DNA of 56,390 nt from Saprospiraceae bacterium (GTDB lineage: Bacteria > Bacteroidota > Bacteroidia > Chitinophagales > Saprospiraceae): positions 1 through 56,390 of the forward strand of contig JADJXG010000003.1 in the NCBI GenBank assembly GCA_016715965.1, read 5' to 3'. A program made the translations under genes and the position numbers. Positions within the stretch are counted from its first letter, which is position 1, and each line of letters begins with the position of its first letter. Below, piece after piece: positions 52,644 through 56,390 of this stretch. The notes beneath the pieces are model-generated. The model had not been told where the DNA came from, ran no database searches, and saw nothing but the letters and a program-made list of their open reading frames with translations.

Positions 52644-53141
52644 TTAACTTGCGTTTACACCCTCTTCTGTGTAGACGTCTTCTAGTTGTTTAAATTCTGC
52701 TATTGCTTTTACCTCTTCATCTGTCAGATCAGATTTTTTGGGAGAAGCTATAACACTGTATTCAGTTCCCAATCCTTTCCCTTTTCTTTTGATAGTTACA
52801 TCATAATGTCTGGGGTCTCCATACTCTTTGTCAGTTGCGTATGCGAGTATTTGCCTGAACACTGTTACTGGTGCTTCGTAAACAAAGATCTTGTTATCTC
52901 TTTCCCTGTCCAGAATGAGATAAGCATATTTGATCTTTACTTTTTTTCCCTCTGGTGCGTTTTCACCTTCCGCTAACAAAGTCGTTTTGTATGAATCTTT
53001 AGTTCCAGAATCATAAAAACGGATTTCTAATGGTTTAGTGACCAGTCTTATCCTGTTATCTCCTTCTTCAGGTTTCCAAAATAAGCCTCCTTCGCCCTGT
53101 GGGATATCATAATTGCTATAGTCATCTATTGTTTTTGGCAT
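52644..53141 (-). CDS. Probable ssDNA-binding protein
   Basis: 165 residues. The start MPKTIDDYSNYDIPQGEGG follows an AAAGGGGGTGA site seven bases upstream. Pattern: FWKPEEGDNRIRLVTKPLEI (a strand with basic and aromatic residues), YAYLILDRERDNKIFVYEAP, RQILAYATDKEYGDPRHYDV, then an acidic helical tail. This is the layout of T4 gp32-like/phage OB-fold ssDNA-binding proteins (FxP, R-x-R-x-x strand, acidic tail). The frame is open upstream in the first copy, as far as 11565 (see findings). Role: binds phage ssDNA. Confidence 0.7.
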   Translation of the reverse strand: MPKTIDDYSNYDIPQGEGGLFWKPEEGDNRIRLVTKPLEIRFYDSGTKDSYKTTLLAEGENAPEGKKVKIKYAYLILDRERDNKIFVYEAPVTVFRQILAYATDKEYGDPRHYDVTIKRKGKGLGTEYSVIASPKKSDLTDEEVKAIAEFKQLEDVYTEEGVNAS

Positions 53142-53292
53142 GTTTGCTTCACCCCCTTTTATTTCTTCTTCATAAATCTGGTTGATAATTTCGTAAGGAT
53201 CGTTCTGACTATCATTATAGCTAAATTCAGTGTTAGTATCGGCAGTAGTCTCAGTTTCTGCATCTTTTAAATAACTTTCAATCCATTCGACA

Positions 53293-53493
53293 TCACTTTT
53301 TGGTAAAATTCCCATTTTTTACGCTAGTCACATCTTCTTTCAAAATTCTCAGAAAGCTACGCTCTTCACCTATTCCAATATTTTTAGCTCTCAATATTCC
53401 AGCTTCAACCATACGCTTAATATGTCTTCTGTTGGTTCTAAGAATATCGGCTGCTTCGTCTAATGTTAAAAACATATCTTTAATCTTGGTCAT
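53293..53493 (-). CDS. Helix-turn-helix protein of the excisionase/MerR-like type
   Basis: 66 residues in this copy. MFLTLDEAADILRTNRRHIKRM (about 7-28) is a clear HTH_17-type helix-turn-helix with the usual EAA-x-x-L pattern, followed by EAGILRAKNIGIGEERSFLRI (wing). Such proteins are excisionases or transcription regulators. No integrase is present, so a regulator is more likely. The C-terminus depends on one indel (53313): with the first-copy reading, the frame continues into the ssDNA-binding gene. Its own promoter lies six bases before ATG. Confidence 0.72.
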   Translation of the reverse strand: MTKIKDMFLTLDEAADILRTNRRHIKRMVEAGILRAKNIGIGEERSFLRILKEDVTSVKNGNFTKK

Positions 53494-53499
53494 GTCTAT

Positions 53500-53528
53500 A
53501 CATTACAATATATGCTACTACTTGTCAA
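53500..53528 (-). promoter_or_regulatory. Leftward promoter of the helix-turn-helix gene, leaderless geometry
   Basis: TTGACA (53528-53523), 17-base spacer, TAATGT (53505-53500), six bases, ATG (53493). Identical in the first copy at 11721-11749. Confidence 0.6.
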
Positions 53529-53531
53529 TAG

Positions 53532-53849
53532 TCAATCTGTTATTTTCCTAAGGTTTCTTCCTATTTCGATTAACATTTCTTTTTTGGTTAAAAGTATTCG
53601 CACATCAGTTTTTAAGTCCATGTATTGCTCGAATATGGATGGACTTTTACCATCCTCTGACATCCTTAACTGCAATTTGGCTGATGCTTCACGCCCTGCT
53701 TGAGTGCTTTCCCCAGCTTGTAGTAAAAATCTGTAGTATCTTCCATAATATTCCGACTCCAATTTTTCAAGAGCTGGTATTTTCTCAGTCAGTTCGTTCA
53801 TCACATCAACCATTTGCTTATTTATGGCTTGTAAATTTGTCTTTCCCAT
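53532..53849 (-). CDS. 105-residue helical protein
   Basis: MGKTNLQAINKQMVDVMNEL is helical; KLESEYYGRYYRFLLQAG and ASAKLQLRMSEDGKSPSIFEQ follow, then LLTKKEMLIEIGRNLRKITD. Such small helical proteins with an aromatic YYGRYY-like segment recur in many phages beside ssDNA-binding genes, but I cannot name a family. Starts one base after the previous stop. Confidence 0.65.
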   Translation of the reverse strand: MGKTNLQAINKQMVDVMNELTEKIPALEKLESEYYGRYYRFLLQAGESTQAGREASAKLQLRMSEDGKSPSIFEQYMDLKTDVRILLTKKEMLIEIGRNLRKITD

Positions 53850-53850
53850 T

Positions 53851-54135
53851 TTAGCTAATATATGTTGCTCCGCATGGACAATATGTTACAAATTCAGCAT
53901 AACCATTGTCTCTGTTTTCAAGTACAGCATCTGGCAGTCTTCGACCACAATCAAGACAAGTATCTGCTACTGATCGCCTGACATCCTTATCTTTTTGGCT
54001 TTCCATTTCGTCTATGATAGTACGTAGGGCACCAATTGTTTTTTCATTGTCCCATTTGTCGGCAAAATCATATACATGTTCCGCCAATGTTTCGTAGTCT
54101 TGTTCTAATGCTATATCATTTTGTTTGTGACTCAT
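53851..54135 (-). CDS. Zinc-ribbon protein
   Basis: 94 residues. Acidic helical N-terminus (LEQDYETLAEHVYDFADKW) and a C-terminal zinc ribbon: CLDCG (about 60-64) and CPCG (about 86-89). Could bind DNA or RNA polymerase. Starts after an AAGGGGGTGA site; an upstream hairpin (54155-54191) precedes it. Confidence 0.7.
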   Translation of the reverse strand: MSHKQNDIALEQDYETLAEHVYDFADKWDNEKTIGALRTIIDEMESQKDKDVRRSVADTCLDCGRRLPDAVLENRDNGYAEFVTYCPCGATYIS

Positions 54136-54154
54136 TAATTTTCACCCCCTTATT

Positions 54155-54191
54155 CTAGCCCACGCTTTGACATCCTTATATCATGGGCTAG
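54155..54191 (-). promoter_or_regulatory. Intercistronic hairpin before the zinc-ribbon gene
   Basis: CTAGCCCA (54155-54162) pairs with TGGGCTAG (54184-54191), 8 bp, loop 21 bases. Followed on the minus strand by AATAAGGGGGTGA and the start codon. First copy: 12375-12411. Confidence 0.6.
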
Positions 54192-54200
54192 GTAAACGGG

Positions 54201-54482
54201 TTATAGTATCTCTGGCTGTTTAATCTGATAACCATAAGCCCAATGTTTGTTATCAAGTGTCACGATAACCTGTTCATTGTTTACTTTTTCCCATTCCACC
54301 TCTTGAACCTCTATACCAGACTTGCCAATACATTCAACTTCGATTGACATTATCTTAACAATTTTCGGTTTTTCAGTATTCCAAGCCCCCTTCCATTCTA
54401 CATAATCGCCTATTCTCATAATTGGTTTGTGATTAGCAAGGTACTCTTCCTCGCCTGCAAGTCCTACTATTTGTTGTTTCAT
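54201..54482 (-). CDS. 93-residue protein, possible SH3-like beta domain
   Basis: MKQQIVGLAGEEEYLANHKP, then RIGDYVEWKGAWNTEKPKIV (a turn-rich barrel opening as in SH3 or DUF-type small beta domains) and VTLDNKHWAYGYQIKQPEIL. Start at the ATG after GGGGGTGATAATT; an upstream GTG overlaps the ribosome site and is rejected. Function unknown. Confidence 0.65.
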   Translation of the reverse strand: MKQQIVGLAGEEEYLANHKPIMRIGDYVEWKGAWNTEKPKIVKIMSIEVECIGKSGIEVQEVEWEKVNNEQVIVTLDNKHWAYGYQIKQPEIL

Positions 54483-54510
54483 AATTATCACCCCCTATTC
54501 AAGCCCTCCA

Positions 54511-54546
54511 TAGTAGTCACTTGTTGCCTTGCACAAATGACTACTA
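54511..54546 (-). promoter_or_regulatory. Intercistronic hairpin before the 93-residue gene
   Basis: TAGTAGTCA-C-TTGT (54511-54524) with ACAA-A-TGACTACTA (54533-54546), 13 paired bases with one C/A mismatch and an 8-base loop. On the minus strand it follows GAGCTTTGC and precedes the GGGGGTGA site by 18 bases. First copy: 12730-12765. Confidence 0.6.
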
Positions 54547-54553
54547 GCAAAGC

Positions 54554-54604
54554 TCAATCTTCTTTGACTAATTCTTTTAATGCTTCGTATGTTTTATCAT
54601 TCAT
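54554..54604 (-). CDS. 16-residue peptide ORF
   Basis: MNDKTYEALKELVKED, one base after the stop of the upstream gene (TAA-C-ATG) and just before the intercistronic hairpin. Identical in both copies. No ribosome site of its own, so translation would be by reinitiation. It may be a real micropeptide, a leader, or chance. Confidence 0.3.
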   Translation of the reverse strand: MNDKTYEALKELVKED

Positions 54605-54605
54605 G

Positions 54606-54872
54606 TTATTTAGACAATCTAAACAAAACATGCTCTTGCACATTTTCTGGTAGTTGTTCGAGCTTTATTTCCTTGCCCAAATGTTTATCGTCTATTGCAT
54701 AACCCCAAGTGCTAACCCCATATTGTGGATGTGTAGGGTCATCGCTAACAGACAAGCAATCTATTTGATATTTGCCTTCTATGGTTTCAATTCCATAGTG
54801 AAACGGCAATACTAATATTGAATATCTGTCGGCGGTTTTGCCGTTGTTGTCATATATTTTGTATATCTGCAT
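54606..54872 (-). CDS. 88-residue protein
   Basis: Begins MQIYKIYDNNGKTADRYSI, beta-rich with aromatic repeats and a C-terminal amphipathic helix (KEIKLEQLPENVQEHVLF). Starts after a GGGGGTGAAAAGTA site and an upstream hairpin. No family recognised. Confidence 0.65.
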   Translation of the reverse strand: MQIYKIYDNNGKTADRYSILVLPFHYGIETIEGKYQIDCLSVSDDPTHPQYGVSTWGYAIDDKHLGKEIKLEQLPENVQEHVLFRLSK

Positions 54873-54903
54873 TACTTTTCACCCCCTTTTTTTAAGTTCT
54901 GTT

Positions 54904-54931
54904 TAGTATCCGCTATCACTAACGGATACTA
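54904..54931 (-). promoter_or_regulatory. Intercistronic hairpin before the 88-residue gene
   Basis: TAGTATCCG (54904-54912) and CGGATACTA (54923-54931): perfect 9-bp stem with 10-base loop. The same AGCTTTGCTAGTA precedes it on the minus strand as in the hairpin at 54511, and AGAACTTAAA follows it. First copy: 13118-13145. Confidence 0.65.
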
Positions 54932-54938
54932 GCAAAGC

Positions 54939-55181
54939 TCAAAATATATAAATCTCTGGCTCTTTACCCGTTGATGATTTCACAAAGTGTTCGAGCTTGT
55001 TGGCTTCGTTTTGATTATCTGCGTATATCAATACTTTATACTCTGGAAATGTAACTTCAATGGCTCTTGAGCCATCCATTCTCATAATGTCTGGCAAGTC
55101 TTGGTTGACCCATTCTCTACTAGGTCGAATACACTTGATATATTTGGTTTTGCTCATGGCATTATTAAATTTATACTTCAT
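54939..55181 (-). CDS. 80-residue protein
   Basis: MKYKFNNAMSKTKYIKCIRP; a middle with MRMDGSRAIEVTFPEYKVLI and a C-terminal strand (GKEPEIYIF). Beta-rich, basic; no family recognised. Starts after AAGGGGGTGAGTAAAT with an upstream hairpin. Confidence 0.65.
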   Translation of the reverse strand: MKYKFNNAMSKTKYIKCIRPSREWVNQDLPDIMRMDGSRAIEVTFPEYKVLIYADNQNEANKLEHFVKSSTGKEPEIYIF

Positions 55182-55212
55182 ATTTACTCACCCCCTTTGT
55201 TTAAGTTCTGAT

Positions 55213-55240
55213 TAGTGCTACCTATTGCTAAGTAGCACTA
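55213..55240 (-). promoter_or_regulatory. Intercistronic hairpin before the 80-residue gene
   Basis: TAGTGCTAC (55213-55221) and GTAGCACTA (55232-55240): perfect 9-bp stem, 10-base loop, same spacing as at 54904-54931 but different bases. First copy: 13427-13454. Confidence 0.65.
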
Positions 55241-55247
55241 TCAAGGC

Positions 55248-55617
55248 TTAAACCTCATGCCTAGGTCTATAGCGATTTGTCTGCTTGTTTCTTCAAAAGC
55301 AAACCAAGCTAGCCAATTTTGTGCGTCTGTGTCGTTTGGTATGTGTACTTCAAGCCCTTGACTGTTCATGTCCTGCTGTAACTCTAAAATGTCATCAAGA
55401 TATTTTTAGTGAAAGCGTGAGTGTCTTTGTAGTAGATAAGAGCGCATACCATGCCACTGATACAACCATGAGATAGTAAATCATTGAACCAGTCTTCTGC
55501 TTTTTCATAGTCTTCTATCTCATCGTAGATTATACTTGCAACTTCTTTATATAAATCAGTTACGTTATAATCGTCCATTATGTTTTGCAATTGTTTTTGT
55601 GCTTTTTTGATTGTCAT
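55248..55617 (-). pseudogene. 123-residue early protein, frame-broken here (intact at 13462-13833)
   Basis: A T is missing near 55408 and a C near 55253. The first 70 residues are open from 55617. The start follows an AAGGGGGTGAGATATAA site. The complete form is the one at 13462-13833. Confidence 0.7.
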
Positions 55618-55800
55618 TTATATCTCACCCCCTTGCATTTTCATTAGTGTATTTAACTCCATTGTGCATACTAAGGTATAAAGAAGTAGAGCAAGCAATA
55701 GGCTAGCTATTATTTTAATAGTTGTCTTATGTTTACGCAGATATAGTCGGGCTTTGCGTCTGTTAAATATGGTATAATTACCAAGTGTTATAATTCTCAT
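55618..55800 (-). CDS. 60-residue single-pass membrane protein, first early gene
   Basis: MRIITLGNYTIFNRRKARLY, a basic region, then one hydrophobic helix (about 28-45, IIASLLLALLLYTLVCTM) and a short end containing MKMQGGEI, whose codons also form the AAGGGGGTGA site of the next gene. Possibly inserted in the host membrane early in infection. The 44-base leader has no ribosome site. Confidence 0.65.
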   Translation of the reverse strand: MRIITLGNYTIFNRRKARLYLRKHKTTIKIIASLLLALLLYTLVCTMELNTLMKMQGGEI

Positions 55801-55843
55801 GTTAGTAAGTCTCAGTAGTATAAATTAATTCTATACTGTCTAT

Positions 55844-55872
55844 ACAATACAATAGATGCATATGCTTGTCAA
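55844..55872 (-). promoter_or_regulatory. Early leftward promoter
   Basis: TTGACA (55872-55867), 17-base spacer, TATTGT (55849-55844), followed by a ~44-base leader to the ATG at 55800. The dyad CTTGTC/GACAAG overlaps the -35 box and could be an operator. The first copy keeps the -10 box (14060-14065) but not the -35 box. Confidence 0.65.
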
Positions 55873-56227
55873 GTGTAATATAGACAAGTGTCAGCTTCAA
55901 GTTTCGGGTCAAATTATCGAGTTTTAATCTTTGTAAACGTTTGTCTTGTGTTTCTTTCCACGGTTTACAATGCTTTACAAGTATAACCAATCATCTTTAC
56001 ATATATTATCGTCTTTTAGTTTCGTTTAATTTGTCAATGTTTGTCAATCATCTATGCGGTTATATCTACACTATCACTAAGGTGCTAGTAATATGTATCA
56101 TGTATATAGTACATAGCACATAGCACATAGCTATAGTATATAAGCATAGCAATAGGACTAGTGCATAGATATAGTAATAGGGGTACATCCTTATATGCTA
56201 GCACCTTAGCCCTTTGCCTATTGACTC

Positions 56228-56300
56228 AGCACCAAGGTGAGAGTATGCTTGGCAGCATAGCACCAAGGTGATAGCACCAAGGTGATAGCACCAAGGTGAT
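56228..56300. repeat. Iteron array, second copy
   Basis: Units of AGCACCAAGGTGAT at 56228-56241 (last base changed), 56259-56272, 56273-56286 and 56287-56300; the last three are head to tail. The contig ends 90 bases further, inside this region. Confidence 0.9.
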
Positions 56301-56390
56301 AGCACAATACCAAGCTTCAAAGTGCGATCCCAATATTACTAGCCTAGGGTACTAGTACCTCAATCACATAGCACCTTGGCATGATAGATA

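Larger units (their letters stand above)
41769..56390. repeat. Second copy of the terminal duplication
   Basis: Counterpart of 1-14297; generally cleaner. Contains an extra 340-base stretch (55851-56190) that the first copy replaces with 31 bases. Errors here still break the genes at 52290-52591 and 55248-55617 and the frame at 49585-49863. Confidence 0.93.
55801..56390. other. Non-coding region with early promoter, AT-rich repeats and iterons
   Basis: No convincing gene. It contains the early leftward promoter (55844-55872), a dyad CTTGTC-N12-GACAAG (55865-55888), AT-rich direct repeats (TTTGTCAATG/TTTGTCAATC near 56031-56051; ACATAGC three times near 56112-56130), and the iteron array (56228-56300). 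AT-rich repeats next to iterons are typical of a phage origin; not proven. Confidence 0.75.

Noticed and set aside
52686..52976. Plus-strand 96-codon hydrophobic frame, present in both copies.
   Set aside because: Antisense to the ssDNA-binding protein; no start signal, and its Phe/Cys-rich content mirrors Lys/Glu/Thr codons of the real gene.
55802..55990. 62-codon minus-strand frame in the non-coding region.
   Set aside because: It lies across the early promoter and the dyad, has no ribosome site and is absent from the first copy.
1..56390. tRNA genes, integrase and attachment sites.
   Set aside because: I scanned for T-loop GTTCRANNC within cloverleaf context and for tyrosine or serine recombinase motifs and saw none; a proper tRNA search was not possible.

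Overview
The window is one tailed double-stranded DNA phage genome, and the contig runs past its own start. Bases 1-14297 repeat 41769-56390 almost exactly, so the unique unit is about 42.1 kb (for example 14298-56390). It is either a circular map or a circularly permuted, terminally redundant genome. The first copy is full of single-base insertions and deletions, worst in the first ~2 kb, which looks like unpolished long-read sequence. Most broken genes in 1-14.3 kb are therefore probably sequence errors; the second copy is usually, but not always, the better one. A few frames are intact only in the first copy or only in a composite of the two.

Layout of one unit, starting at the non-coding repeat region (14017-14410). 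Plus strand, 14.4-45.5 kb: terminase small and large subunits, portal, a 1025-residue virion protein with a lysozyme-like domain, a large LPD38-like protein, scaffold, an N4-gp56-type major capsid protein, a decoration-like protein and a beta-helix protein. Next comes a 5.7-kb block of six glycosyltransferase and methyltransferase genes joined by ATGA overlaps. It is followed by connector, glycine-rich, lectin-like and very large tail/fibre proteins, an HNH endonuclease, a 687-residue fibre and a chain of small proteins. Minus strand, 55.8-45.7 kb: small early proteins, a helix-turn-helix protein, a probable ssDNA-binding protein, a GroES-like co-chaperonin, a DNA methyltransferase, a lysis block (amidase, coiled-coil protein, several small membrane proteins), and an Hjc-like nuclease. 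Two plus-strand genes (49585-50145) form an island inside the minus-strand half. I see no integrase, DNA polymerase, primase, helicase, RNA polymerase or tRNA gene, so the phage probably lives lytically on host replication machinery. That is inference from absence.

Expression signals are unusually legible. At least eight sites have a perfect TTGACA box 16-18 bases from a TANNNT box, and several place the start codon only 5-9 bases after the -10 box, as expected for leaderless mRNAs. Most plus-strand structural genes lack a Shine-Dalgarno sequence and carry a TA-rich element just before ATG. Many minus-strand early genes instead use a strong GGGGGTGA site, often preceded by an intergenic hairpin. 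A 14-base iteron array lies between the two transcription directions.

Host: a bacterium using the standard stop codons (TAA, TAG and TGA all end genes at tight junctions), with moderately low GC. The family mix would fit an environmental metagenomic phage, possibly of a candidate-phylum bacterium, but nothing in the sequence proves the host.
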